Source of the DNA: Acanthochromis polyacanthus
Lineage: Eukaryota > Chordata > Actinopteri > Pomacentridae
Direction: 5' to 3'
Length of the DNA: 64,000 nucleotides
NCBI RefSeq assembly: GCF_021347895.1
Contig: NC_067113.1
Span: 3,206,251-3,270,250, forward strand
Shown: in pieces, positions 23,228 to 34,503 of the stretch
Position numbering within the stretch: the stretch's first letter is position 1
Layout of the letters: every line of letters begins with the position of its first letter
Notes under the pieces: generated by a model
Database searches by the model: none
Told to the model about the DNA's origin: nothing
Seen by the model: only the letters and a program-made list of their open reading frames with translations
Program-made: the position numbers and the translations under genes

Positions 23228-23585
23228 ACGCTACCCTTCAAAGGTTTAGGGTCACCCAGGCAATTCCATGTTTTCCATGAAAACTCCCACTTTTATTCGT
23301 GTGCAAACATAACTGCACAAAGGTTTTCTAATCATCAGTTAGACTTTCAACACAATTAGCTAACACAATGCACTATTAGAACACAGGAGTGATGGTTGCT
23401 GGAAATGTTCCTCTCTACCCCATGTAGATATTCCATTAAAAATCAGCCGATTCCAGTTAGAATAGCCATTTACCACATTAACCATGTCTAGACTGTATTT
23501 CTGATTAATTCAATGTTATCTTCATTTAAAAAATGCTTTTCTTTCAAAAATTTGTTATTGACCTCCAAACTTTTGAATGGTAGTG
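23228..23585. mobile_element. Tc1-type MITE
   Basis: About 357 bases with terminal inverted repeats: left CTACCCTTCAAAGGTTTAGG and right CAAACTTTTGAATGGTAGTG. The interior matches from memory a very common fish MITE (blocks CATGTTTTCCATGAAAACTC, GATATTCCATTAAAAATCAG and TGATTAATTCAATGTTATC). It is non-coding and depends on a Tc1/mariner transposase in trans. The ends are slightly decayed and a clean TA duplication was not established. Confidence 0.85.
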
Positions 23586-23699
23586 AATTGTCGGGCCAAA
23601 ATTAAAACTTTTTAGCAGATGCAAGAGCTGCATTGAAGCTTCTTTGCAGTGACAAAATCTGCAGAAAAGCCACTTGAATTATCACAGCTAATGTGGTAT

Positions 23700-23917
23700 C
23701 TTCTCAGAGTCAATCAGTTTTGAGTACTATCTCTTTCTCTAATGGAATGTTGACACCAGTAGATGCTTTCCCAGCACAACAAGCATTTGAAATTTGTTCA
23801 CAGTGTATTGTTGTGCTTTTGCACATTTTATTAATAATATTGCCATCATATCGTCCAAAAAAAAGTCGCACACTCCAGAGTTGCATTAGTTTTCTACCAA
23901 GATCTTGTACTGATGAT
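23700..23917 (-). pseudogene. Tc1-like transposase, C-terminal fragment (left of the solo LTR)
   Basis: The minus strand encodes PSSVQDLGRKLMQLW, followed by decayed sequence. This continues the transposase piece at 26407-26616: the solo LTR at 23923-26401 was inserted between the two parts with duplication of GGGAG. In related elements this block follows the catalytic DDE region. Confidence 0.6.
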
Positions 23918-24213
23918 GGGAGTGTCACGCCCTCCGGCTCCGGCTCATCAGCGTAATGACGAGCGGCTGTGTGGAGAGCACAGCCGGCAGAAATAAACAA
24001 TCAGTGCAGCATTTAAGCCTGACTCTCAGCACAGTTCTCTGCTGGTTCATTGCCTCACCTTCCATGCCCATGATGCCCTCCACCATATCCTGGACTCCGT
24101 ACACCGGACTCTACCAGCCACCATATACACTTCACTGTTTGGACTCGGTTTCATGCTTCTCTCCCTATTTTCACCATTACCTGGACTCTGCTTCATTTTG
24201 TTAGATTACCTTG

Positions 24214-25079
24214 TGTTACGATCCAACCTCTAGGGGTTGGCTGGATGCAACAAAAAACCAGGTGGTATTGGTTTAGGTAAGGGATTTATTGCTTAGTAGC
24301 AAAAGGAATGTAAAAGTGACAAAACAAGACTGGTGAGTGTTGCTAAAACAAAGAAAAAAAATAAAACATAACGAAGGCTAACAGAGTTTGTAACTAAGCT
24401 AAACACAAAGAAAACAACTAAACTCCCTAGCCAAACTGAACTACAGGAGCAACACCCACCACCAGGAACAAAAACTAATACAGGATGTGCACAAAACGAA
24501 CTAAACAAAACTGGTGCCTCTGAATAAGTATACGCACAATTCACGAATACTCAGAATGCTAAGTGGCTCCTACACACAGTTGGCAGACTACGAATTGGAG
24601 CCTCAGTCTCCACTGACACGTAGGGCTCCACACTAAACTAAAACCGCCAACAAAAGGTCGAATTTGTCTGTAGCACCCATCACAAGTGCTTACAAACTGA
24701 AAGACCACACAGAACAACAATACACAGAACCACAATACAAAGAGACACCAGGGTGGACTGGTCAAAGTACCAGCCACCAAGACTAATGGCATGGTGGCAG
24801 CTTTATAGCTTCCAGGTGTGGTGCCTGGCTGCCTCTGATTGGTCCAAGGAGGAGGAGAGCTGGAGGATGGCCCAGTCAGAAAGGTCGAAGGGCAGGGAAA
24901 ACCAGACTGGAGTGCAGGTCGTCATCAGCTCTGTCTCATCAGCTGAAACGGCCGGCAGCTGGGGTTCCAAAGACTCTGCAAAAGCCACAGCTGAACCCAC
25001 ACACAAATTTCTCCCACACAAAGACCCAATAAAACACCACCTCAAAACGAACGGCACACCAATACTGGTGGCCGTAACA
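24214..25079 (-). repeat. LTR, left arm of palindrome
   Basis: Reverse-oriented copy of the LTR at 25338-26209. On the minus strand it starts at 25079 (TGTTACGGCC) and ends at 24214 (CGTAACA). Confidence 0.65.
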
Positions 25080-25337
25080 CCCCTCCCCTTAAAATACAAA
25101 CGCCCAGGTTTGTACACACACAAAAGCCATCAACCACCTCAAACCAATTACCCACCACCAACACCAAAATCAAATCAGCTACTAAGCAATGAGGGGTCCC
25201 GCAGCTTTACAGGTAAGGTGATTTCATTGCTTAGTAGCTTATTTGATTTTGGTGTTGGTGGTGGGTAATTGGTTTGAGGTGGTTGATGGCTTTTGTGTGT
25301 GTACAAACCTGGGCGTTTGTATTTTAAGGGGAGGGGT

Positions 25338-26209
25338 GTTACGGCCACCAGTATTGGTGTGCCGTTCGTTTTGAGGTGGTGTTTTATTGGGTCTTTGTGT
25401 GGGAGAAATTTGTTTGTGGGTTCAGCTGTGGCTTTTGCAGAGTCTTTGGAACCCCAGCTGCTGGCCGTTTCAGCTGAAGACACAGAGCTGATGACGACCT
25501 GCAATCCAGTCTGGTTCTCCCCGCCCTTCGACCATCCGGATTGGGCCACCCTCCAGTTCCTCCTCCTCGGACCAATCAGAGGCAGCCAGGCACCACACCT
25601 GCTACCTATAAAGTGCCACCATGCCATTAGTTTTGGTGGCTGGTACTTTGATCAGTCCACCCTGGTGCCTCTTTGCACTGTGACTCTGTATTGTTGTTCT
25701 GTGTGGTCTTTCGGTCTAGAAGCACTTGTGGTGGGTGCTACAGACAACTTCGACCTTCTGTTGGCGGCTTTAGTTTTGGTGTGGAGCCCTACATCTCAGT
25801 GGAGATTGATGCTCCAATTCGTAGTCTGCCAACTGTGTGTAGGAGCCACTTAGTATTTTGAGCTTTTGTGAACTGTGCTCAGTATGTAAACTTACTTAGA
25901 GGCACCAGTTTTGTTTTGTTTGTTTAGTACATCTTTTGTATTATTTTTTTGTTCCTGGTGGTGGGCGTTGCTTCTGAAGTTCGATTTGGCTAGGGAGTTT
26001 AGTTTTCCTTGTGTTTAGCTTAGTTACAAACTCTGTTAGCCTTCGTTATGTTTTATTCCGTTCTTTGTTTTGGCAACACCCACCAGTTTTGTGTGTTATT
26101 GTCACTTTTACATTCCTTTTACTACTAAGCAATAAATCCCTTAACCTAAACCAACACCATCTGGCTATTTTGTTGCATCCAGCCAACCCCTAGAGGTTGG
26201 ATCGTAACA
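25338..26209 (+). repeat. LTR, right arm of palindrome
   Basis: It starts TGTTACGGCCACC directly after a polypurine tract and ends GATCGTAACA. The TGTTACG/CGTAACA ends form the short inverted repeat expected of an LTR. The reverse-oriented partner is 24214-25079. Confidence 0.65.
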
Positions 26210-26406
26210 GTTAGTTTAGTTTTTATCTCGACCTTTGGGTCCACCCTTAGTTCAGTTAGTTTCTCCATTCTGTTATTTTTCCATTACTTCCCTGATAAAG
26301 TATTTTCTGGTTTAAATATATATTGTTCTTTATTAAATCATCACTAAATTCACCCACCTGTCTGTGCCTGCTGCTTGGGTTCTACACATCAGTTCATGAC
26401 AGGGAG

Positions 26407-26620
26407 AGTCATACCGCTGACCAAAGTCCTCTTCAGCACACTCCAAAGATGGATCTCAATGGGGCTGAGAACTGGACTCTGTGGAGGCCAATCCATATAT
26501 GAAAATGAAGTCTCATGATCACTGATCCACTCATTCACAACGTGAGCCCCATGAATCCTGGCATTCAGTCTTTGGGCACATAACATTGCTGAACCTGACC
26601 AAATAATCCGATTCAAAATT
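26407..26620 (-). pseudogene. Tc1-like transposase fragment with DDE third-residue region
   Basis: The minus strand encodes WSGSAMLCAQRLNARIHG, then HVVNEWISDHETSFSYMDW, then PPQSPVLSPIEIHLWSVLK. The last block is the conserved region around the third acidic catalytic residue of Tc1/mariner transposases (usual form WPPQSPDLNPIE); the acidic E is present but the surrounding motif is altered. The gene continues at 23700-23917 after a nested LTR insertion. The N-terminal DNA-binding part is missing. Confidence 0.8.
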
Positions 26621-27058
26621 CTTTCACCTTATGTTTCATGTTTTCAGGAAGATGTGAGAAGAAAAAAAAAAAGAGCTTGGTGGTGCACATCAATTTCTCA
26701 AACCTCCCAATCAAGCTTCCTGGATCCAGGGAGGTCCAGTCCAGTCAGAAAAGAGCAGAATGTTCTCTATGATGTTTTCATCATTTGCATGATGAATTTG
26801 TTTGTTTCTTCAGGTAATTATGAGGGGTGGGACTTCAGCACATGAATTCCAAACAGTTATTGAATGGAAAAGCAATGCATTAAAAAATAATAATAATGCA
26901 TTTCATTGCAGCTTTCTCAGTTCCCCAATTTCTGGCCTACCAGTAACACTGATACACACACTCCAGTCTAATAGGAGGCAGTAATGCACTGAAAGTCTGT
27001 TTGTCAGCTATCGCTCTCCTGAGATGCTGCTGCAACAGGCAAGTCAACAGGTGGGGCT

Positions 27059-27541
27059 GTGTGCACGTACATCAACCAGCGCTGGTGCAAATTTGTCACT
27101 GTCCGGGAGAAACTGTGTACTATTGACTTAGAACTGCTCTCTGCTTCACTGCACCCTCCATATCTGCCTCGGGAATTTCCACAGATATTTGTGACTCTTG
27201 TCTATATCCATCCAAAGGCCAGTGAAAAAACTGCCTGTGGGCTTATCCATCAGGTTATCCAGACACTTCAATCCATATCCCCAGATGTACCTAACATCAT
27301 TCTGGGTGACATGAACCACTGCACACTAAAACACACGCTGAGAGACTTCCAGTACATCACATGCCCCACAAGATTTAATACGACATTAGATCTCTGTTGC
27401 AGCAATATTAAAGTTTCTTATAAGTCCATCCCCCTCCCTCCTCTGGGTTCCTCTTACCACAACAGCATCCACCTTATCCCTGTCTACTACTGTGCTGAAA
27501 CAAGGCAAAGAGCAGACCATCAGAGGGAAATTTTGGGATGA
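27059..27541 (+). pseudogene. Rex1-like endonuclease domain fragment
   Basis: About 160 codons contain CTYINQRWCKFVTVREKLC, FVTLVYIHPKASEKTA and the catalytic-type block NIILGDMNHCTLK, in which the normal GDFNH reads GDMNH. The final SSYHNSIHLIPVY block stands where SDHN is expected, so the catalytic aspartate is changed to tyrosine. This domain would nick the target DNA to start reverse transcription. It is not functional here. Confidence 0.82.
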
Positions 27542-27877
27542 GGACGCCTGTTGTAGTTTGCAGGGATGTCTGGAGGCTACTGACTGGGAAATGTTTAAGG
27601 AATCCTCAGCTGATATTGCTTAACTGACTGTTGTTGTGAGCAGCTGGGGCACATACTGTGAAAGCACTATTATTCCCCCCCAAAAAATATTAAACTATAT
27701 CCAAACACTGAGCCACGAGTTTCTAAGAAACTTAAGGACTTACTGTACAGAAAGAAAAGGGCCTTTAAGAAAGAAAAGGGAAATGGACTAATTCTGTATA
27801 ACCTACAGAAGGAATTAAAATAGGAGATCAGGACCTGCAAAAGACAATACAAAGACAGACTTGAATCTCAGCTCAAA

Positions 27878-28901
27878 ATGAACAACCTCGGTTCAGTCTG
27901 GGACAGCATGAAGCTGATCGCTGGGGCAAATAAATGTATAAAGAACAAAGTTCAGCTCAGTGGTCATAATTCTGATTTAGAGCTTGCTCAAAGCCTTAAG
28001 AGTTTTTATGTCAGGTTTGACTCCCATGATTTTAGGGATAACCATGCTGAGACTAAAAACTGCCTTATGTCAGCCTCTCCACAGAATCCCTTTTTTCAAT
28101 GTGTGTGATGTAATAAGGTGTTTTAAACGGTGCGGACCAAAGAAAAGTCCTGGCCCTGATCACATCGGTGACCGTTTACTGAAAATGTGTGCTGACCAAA
28201 TTGGCCCCATTTTTTAAAATGATATTTTTAACATGTCTCTTGTCCAATGGAGAGTGCCAGTCCTATGGAAGAAGTTCATAGTGATGCCCATTGCCCATGC
28301 AAAAACAAGCTGCCCCTCTTCTCTGAATGACTTTTGGCAAGTGACCTTAACCTCAATGGCCATGAAATAACAAGAAAAACTTGTCAAAAAGAGCTACTCA
28401 TAATCTGAGTACCTGTTAGTCCCTCTTCAATTTGCTTATAGAGCTAAAAGGGGTATCAAAGATGCTACTGCTATAACTACCTCACTTAACCTCATACATA
28501 AGCACTTGGAAGGTAGTTGGAATCATGCCAGGCTGCTTTTTGTTGACTTCTTGTCAGCTTTCAACACAATCCAGCCCCACATTTTGGTAGAGAAGCTTAT
28601 TAATGTCTTTGGGGTTGATGCATGTCTTGTGGGTTGGATCCTCGATTTTCTTACAAATTCATTACAACAAGTCAGGGTCAATGGAACACTGTCCAGTCTA
28701 CTGATCTCCTCCACCGGATCACCTCAAGGCTGTGTTTTATCTGCCCTTTTATATATTTTATACACAAACGATTGTGTCAGCCACCACGATGGCAGATTCG
28801 TCATCAAGTATGCTGATCATTCGGTAATCATCAGCCTGCTTGGTGTTGATGAAGTCAGACAAGGGCAGTTTCTTGATGATTTTGTAATATGGTACAAATG
28901 A
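27878..28901 (+). pseudogene. Rex1-like reverse transcriptase, broken
   Basis: Pieces in different frames show KKSPGPDHIGDRLLKMC (28130-28190), then at 28506-28901 motif A (RLLFVDFLSAFNTIQPHIL) and [20 protein letters not shown]. The catalytic box reads KYADHSVI, so the second aspartate of YADD is histidine. Sequence to about 29500 continues the C-terminal region (EPVELVPHYKHLGTVID-type block at 28998-29045, then an LRKLAKL block). It is inactive. Confidence 0.8.
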
Positions 28902-29817
28902 GTTTTCCATCAGAGCAATGATTCTAAAACAAAGGAGATCTGCATTGATTTTAGACGGTCTCCCCCTGCTCCTCAGTATAGTGTGGTCCATGGTGAGCCA
29001 GTGGAACTGGTACCTCATTATAAGCATCTGGGTACTGTAATTGACAGCAAACTCAAGTTTGATTTAAATTGTGAAATGTTGGTTAAAAAAGGTCAGCAAT
29101 GATTATTCTGTCTGAGAAAGCTTGCCAAGCTTCAGGTTGATCGGACCTTAATGAAGCTCTTCGACTGTTCCTTTGTCCAATCTCGTTTTCTATCATATGC
29201 TGGTATTGTAACTTTGGCAACAAGGACAAGAACCCCCTCAAGAGGATAGTAAAAGTAGCCTCTAAAGTAGCTGGGGTGTGTTTTAACAGTCTTGATGACA
29301 TTTTTTATACACAAGTTAGAAGAAAAGCAGAATATATTCTTATGGACGCTACTCATCCTCTTTACCAGGACTATGAGTTGCTCTCCTCTGGCCTTCGTCT
29401 GGCAGTACCCCAGGCCACAAAAAACAGGCACAAGTTCTCTTTTGTGCTTAGCTCTATCCAAGTTAAAAAAAAAGACATCAAGAAGATGAGAAAATAATTT
29501 TTTTTTTTTTTTGCTGCTGTACTTTATCATGTACTGCGATACACTTAATCCTGTTTTTACTTGACTTTATTCTGTCTTGCTGTTGTCGACTGTTGACACT
29601 GAATTATACTTGACTACATGAATGACAAAGTTTGCTGCTAGAGTCCATGTCAATCTTATGTTTCCTGTGGTATATATTGTCTTCATGTATTTAATTATTT
29701 TATGGTTTTTATTGAATTTTTACTGTTTTTTTTATTGCTTGCTTACTGGAATGCTTGTATAAACTGCTGCAAAACAAATTGCCCTTCAAGGGACAAATAA
29801 TAAAGTTGAGTTGAGTA

Positions 29818-30839
29818 GAAGGTAATTTTCTAAAGTGAGATTGAACACACTCCGCTGGCAAGATCACAATGATGGTCCGCTGTTTAGATGTCTATTCTGA
29901 CGATCTTGCACATAACTAGCAAATAGAGTTTGGTCCACTGAAGAGCACATTTGAATTATATGAAAATATTTTGATCTGCTTGTAGAAACTAGGTTATGTC
30001 AGTAGCAAATGTGACAAGTGATGAACACTGAGATGTAATTTTAAGTACAGTAATTAAACATAACATAAATTAAATTGATAGATCTTCACATTTCAATAAG
30101 GTGCCACAAATGTATTATTGTTGTTATTGTTTTGTACTTTGTGCTATACTCAGCCCATGTACTGTAAATAAACATACCTTTAACTCTGCAAGCTAAGCAC
30201 ATAAATGTTGATGTCTATAGTGTGCTTATTCTGCCAGAACAACAGCACACTACAATTGTGTCCCAGTTCTTTCAAATCCCAAATACCAAACAGGAGGGTG
30301 ATGAAATAAATTTTAAAAAATAAAACTTAAAATAGAAATAAAATCTTGGTGGTATTTCAGTATATGCTGGTGGCCCTTTAAGGCTGTACCTAAACACAGT
30401 TGTACTTCAGTTCAATGGTAATAATGGCATGTTAATATTAGGAAGGTGTACTCTGACTAACTGTTGCAATTTAGCATGAACCATGAAAGTCTTAGAGTTC
30501 ATCCTGAAGGGAACATGCTTTTCAAGGTTCAGGTTGTATGAGGTTTCATCCAATGAATGAATCCATGAAATGCAACAAACCAACTCTACGGCCCACTAAA
30601 TGTAGAGGAATGATTACTGGATGAGAAAAACAGGATGTTGTCTGCATATTAAAAAGACATATGTCAAACCAGATTGTGTACTCTGTGTAACATATGAACT
30701 AGGTTTCTCAAGTATCTTAGTGCTGATCTTATTTTCTTCCAGTTAAGGTCTCACCATTTTCTTTCTTTCTGCATAGATGTGTGCATAACGCAGCTCAATG
30801 AAATTCTTATTGGTCCAACGTTTTACTGCAATCACCAGC
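29818..30839. other. Unassigned AT-rich region
   Basis: No coding pattern or recognised repeat. Confidence 0.4.
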
Positions 30840-31740
30840 TGAATCAATCTGCTAGTCAACCTTTTACAAATGTTTCCTCCAGTCTACTTATTTCCCCTTC
30901 CTTTCATCATTTTTATCTTGCCTTCCTCTTTTTCCTCGTAGTTTCATTAAATTATCTATCTGTATAATGTACTGTATACTGCAGACCATTATCCCCCATA
31001 TAGCAGATGAGAGATGAGAAATCTATTTCCTCTCCTTCACTCTTCCCTCCTTTGTTTCTCATCATTGCCAGTTTACCTTCACCCTTACTCATCACATTCT
31101 CTCTCCTATCTGCTGCCTCTCACTCATCCCAAGTTTCCTCATTTCCCCCCATCCTCCTCATCATCTCACCTTCCCTTCAATCTTACCCCTAATTCCCTCC
31201 CCTCATCATCCCATTTTACCACCACTGACCCTATTTTCTCCTCGTCTTCTGCTAGCCTTCACTCCCCCTTTTGGTCATTTCTCATCCATTTGTCTAAAGT
31301 GACCTCTATATGCTCCCTTTCTCTCCTCTTTTGCTTTGGTCCTTCATCCCTCCATCATCTGGTGACCTCATATTTTCCTCCTCCTTCTGTCTACCCTCAA
31401 TCCCTGCCCAGTGATGAATATCTACAGTATTTATCATCTACCCATCTGTCGATATTTATCTGCCTTCAATACCACCATTTGACACCCTTCCATCTCGTCC
31501 TCGAATTCAATCTCTCTTCTCCCTTTCCTGTCAGTCCAGCTTTCCCTCCATTTCTCCACTGTTATCTCTCTATCTGCCTCTATAATAATAGTCATCTGCT
31601 ATCACTTTTACCATTCGACACCCTTTCACCTTGTCCTCTGATTTAATTTTCCCTTCCACCTCCTTTTTCTTCTTCTCCCCCCTCGTTCACTCTTTCATTC
31701 TCAAATTATCCCCATCAATCCATTTATTTTTACTTCTTGT
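30840..31740. repeat. Pyrimidine-rich tract
   Basis: About 900 bases of plus-strand sequence dominated by C and T (CTCCTT, CATCC, TTCCC words). It keeps long frames open (for example 31014-31646) only because stop codons are depleted by composition. Similar tracts lie at 47420-47900 and 57170-57360. Confidence 0.7.
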
Positions 31741-33548
31741 TGCCATTGGAATGATACAGAAAATTATTTCTCACTTGATTTAACCTTGCTTATTGATTAG
31801 CTTCTTATCAATGCTTTGCTTAATCTAGGACAGAAATAATCAAGTTTTTAAAAGAAATCCACCGTGGATCTTCAACACACTTTTCTGCATAACATTTTAA
31901 TGTCCAAATAACAAAGAAATAGAATTTGTCCAGTCAAGTGAATTTCCTAAAAACAAAAATAGCATGACAACAATTAGAGGATCAACAATTAATGTATGTA
32001 TGTCATTTTTATATTTTAAGGAAAGGTTCGTGAATTCTGAAGTCTTGAAAACACAACTACAACATCATATCCTATAAATCCCAGAAATCAAGGTATCCTA
32101 CTCTCTGAAAATCATAATTAAGAGTCAAAAGCGATGTAACTTTTGCTATTTTACTGTCATTGATTAACCCAGTCCATACATTTGCTGTTGCAGATGTATT
32201 TATGTTTCATGTTTCACTTACAACTCCTCAGGACAGAAAGCAGACAACCATTTCTTTCTCCATCTTTTTACCGTGTAATTGTCCTCCAGGACACTTCAAC
32301 ACACACACACACACACGAATACACCCTGGGTATAATGTCATCACAGGCTATCATCTGTGGTCAGATCACTCTAATCTCTGTCCAATCGTATCAAGGACAC
32401 CAAGACATTAACACACACATACACACATACATAGAGACCTTTTCCTCATGCATAGAAATACACCTCAAAATCCAAGTGCACTTGCATTCACACATAAATG
32501 CGGTGTTTTCTTGCTCAAGATGCAAACATACAGATGTTGGAATAATACATGTTACTGACACCTCTGGCTTGAGCCTCATGCAAGTTTTAGACTACATGAT
32601 GTCAGCATGAAACTATCATTAGCTTGTCATCCAGAGAAGTTACAGGACCAGCTATTAAAAATACAGCACAAAATTGTAGAATATCCTCAACTATGATCTG
32701 AGAGTGCTTAAAAGGATGGGAGTGTCAGTTTCTGAAATCCTAAAAAATGCAGCTTCTTATCATCAGCATACAAGGTGTGTAACTCCTAAAGCTAGAAAGT
32801 TAGTTTTGATGAAATACTGTGAATTACCATATAAAAGTCAAGTATATCCAAGGCCATAGCAAATGACCACACAGCTCTCCAACAGCTGAAGGTTAAGTAA
32901 CCATCAGTCATAACATGGACATGGATGGATGGATGGATTTTTCACAAATCATAATTTATGTAATCTGGTTGGTAGTGTGGGAGACAGTGAATTTTTGTAC
33001 CTCAGCTGCAAATTTTCTACACATTTCTTTACACTAGAAGGTGAGAGTTACTATATAATTCAAGTTATGTGAGTTTCACTTGTTAACTTTACGTTAATGT
33101 CATGTCATCAGTATGTGCATATCCTGAATTGTTACGGTTATTGTTTGCAAATTGCGACAACTTCATATGTTGTAGGAATGTTCCACACACATAATGTGCA
33201 CAAAAGCCTAATATCATCTCGTTCGGCTACTGTGCAACTCATGACACGAGTGGGCAACAATTATTTCTATTCACCTCGTCAAAATATAACACTGTGTGCA
33301 TGTTAGCATGTATGTGGAGCATGTTTTAGGACTAATAAAGATCTGGTACAGAGAATTATGGGATTCCAGTGGTCTACTTAAAAGACCTCCGATGTCCTGG
33401 TACTGTGACACAACTAAGCAGGAAGATGACACTTTCATTTTGAATCCCTCCTACTGAACTCTAGTTGGTCAGTTGTTTTAATAGCCAGGAGAAGTAGTTG
33501 TCTGTGTCTTTAACTTCACATCTGTTTCATCTACCGGACTGGAGCGAA
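31741..33548. other. Unassigned region with short CA and GGAT runs
   Basis: Contains a short (CA)n at 32299-32316, interrupted CA/CATA sequence at 32411-32432 and four ATGG units at 32922-32937. Otherwise nothing recognised. Confidence 0.4.
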
Positions 33549-33705
33549 CTGGAGCCAATCATTATCGATAAACACTTTATCCTGCAAAGGGTCATGTGGG
33601 GGCTGCAGCCTATCTCCCAGTCCATTACAGGGCCAACACAAAGACAGACACTAACCAAGCACATTCGCACTCACAGCTACAACAAATTTAAAATCAGTAA
33701 TTAAC
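33549..33705 (-). mobile_element. Degenerate SINE 3' fragment
   Basis: It resembles the 3' body of the ATGG-tailed SINE in reverse orientation: ACTTTATCCTGCAAAGGGTC, GGGCTGCAGCCTATCTCCCA, then GGGCCAACACAAAGACAGAC. It lacks the tRNA-like head and is more diverged than the other copies, so it may be a different subfamily. Confidence 0.5.
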
Positions 33706-33726
33706 ATAAGCTTATGTTTAGATTAT

Positions 33727-34493
33727 GGGCTGCACAGTGGATTGGTGGTTAGCACTTTCGCCTTGCAGCTAGAAGATCCCGGATTTGCGTCCTGGCCTTC
33801 TCAGGATCTCTCTGCACGTTCTCCCTGTGCATGTGTGGGTTTTCCCCAGGTACTCTGGCTTCATCCCATGGTCCAAAAACACTTTTAATTGTTCGTTAGG
33901 TGTGAATGGGAGTGTGATTCTTTGTATGTGGTCAAAGGTCAAAGATTTTATTGTCATTTTCTCTGTGCATTGTCATACACAAGAGAATGGAATTTTGTTT
34001 CTCTATCAGTGATGGCAATACAATATAAACATCATAATAAAATAATAGATAGCAGTAAATTCAGATAATAATAATAAAAAAAAAACAATCCAATTTCTCA
34101 AAGTGCATTAAGTCTCTTGACTTGACAGGTGATTAGCTGTCATATGTAGCCCTGCAATAGACTGGCAACCTGTCCAGGGTGTCCTCTGGCTTCGCCCTAA
34201 GTCAGCTGGGATAGACTCCAACCCTCCCGTGACCCTAATGAGAATTAATCAGTGTATAGATTATGGATGGATGTCTTTAGATTGCATGTTCTCCTTGTGC
34301 AGCGTGAGTTTTCACCAGGTTCTCCGGCTTATTCCCACAGTCTAAAAACATGCTGAGATTAATTGGTTAGTCTAAATTTTTCATGTGTGAATGTGAGCAT
34401 TAGTGTGAGAGTCAACTGGGATAGACTCCACGCACCCTGTGACCCTAATGAGGATTAAGTGGTGTATAGAAAATGGATGGATGAATGAATGTC
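33727..34493 (+). mobile_element. Dimeric tRNA-derived SINE with ATGG tails
   Basis: Copy one (33727 to about 34272) starts GGGCTGCACAGTGG with an A-box-like TGGTTAGCAC region. It carries the common body (CTGCACGTTCTCCCTGTGCA, GGGTGTCCTCTGGCTTCGCC) and ends ATGGATGGATG. Copy two (34283-34493) is 5'-truncated and ends the same way. TTTAGATTAT flanks the whole dimer (33717-33726 and 34494-34503), and a partial copy (TTTAGATT) lies between the units. The second SINE therefore entered at the first one's junction. Copy one is interrupted at about 33933-34142 by another 3' end. Confidence 0.78.
33933..34142 (-). mobile_element. LINE-type 3'-end fragment inside the SINE
   Basis: An insertion within the SINE body, not part of its consensus. 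It contains TTTATTGTCATTTTCTCTGT and ATAATAATAATAAAAAAAAA. The AATAAA-type ending in reverse orientation resembles the fragment at 44625-44700. The boundaries are approximate. Confidence 0.5.
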
Positions 34494-34503
34494 TTTAGAT
34501 TAT

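Larger units (their letters stand above)
24214..26209. mobile_element. 2-kb palindrome of two inverted LTR-retrotransposon 3' ends
   Basis: Arms of nearly 1 kb (24214 to about 25190 and about 25221-26209) are close reverse complements around a spacer of roughly 30 bases. Each arm reads, outward from the centre, a 3' internal stretch, a polypurine tract (TTAAGGGGAGGGG), then an LTR beginning TGTTACGGCC and ending GGATCGTAACA. The right-arm LTR is 25338-26209 and the left-arm LTR is 24214-25079 in reverse. AATAAA near the LTR end (26130) and a TATA-like CCTATAAAG (25603-25611) fit an LTR promoter and polyadenylation signal. The open frames in both arms are the same LTR sequence and not a real protein. 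Confidence 0.7.
23923..26401 (+). mobile_element. Solo LTR (gypsy-like), split by a palindromic insertion
   Basis: The sequence begins TGTCACGCCCTCC and ends CAGTTCATGACA. It is flanked by the 5-base duplication GGGAG (23918-23922 and 26402-26406), as expected for an LTR retrotransposon insertion reduced to one LTR by recombination. Its own length without the 24214-26209 insertion is about 480 bases. It sits inside a Tc1-like transposase gene. Confidence 0.75.
26980..29817 (+). mobile_element. Rex1-like LINE with endonuclease and RT, decayed
   Basis: Plus-strand non-LTR element. The endonuclease part (27059-27541) is followed by a linker, the RT, and a 3' end reading TTGCCCTTCAAGGGACAA, then AATAATAAAGTTGAG. 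Multiple stops and frameshifts break the frame. The left boundary is approximate because the copy is 5'-truncated within the endonuclease domain. This is a second Rex1/Babar-group copy in the window, in the opposite orientation to 12262-13910 and of a different subfamily. Confidence 0.82.

Noticed and set aside
24753..25853. Open frames of 171, 150 and 186 codons with the same protein in both orientations
   Set aside because: They are mirror images produced by the palindromic LTR structure. The sequence is an LTR, and no protein similarity is seen.
31014..31646. 210-codon open frame rich in Ser, Pro and Leu
   Set aside because: It lies wholly within a pyrimidine-rich tract where stop codons are depleted by composition. 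It resembles no protein family.
32922..32937. SINE tail (ATGG units)
   Set aside because: No SINE body lies upstream on either strand; probably a small independent repeat.
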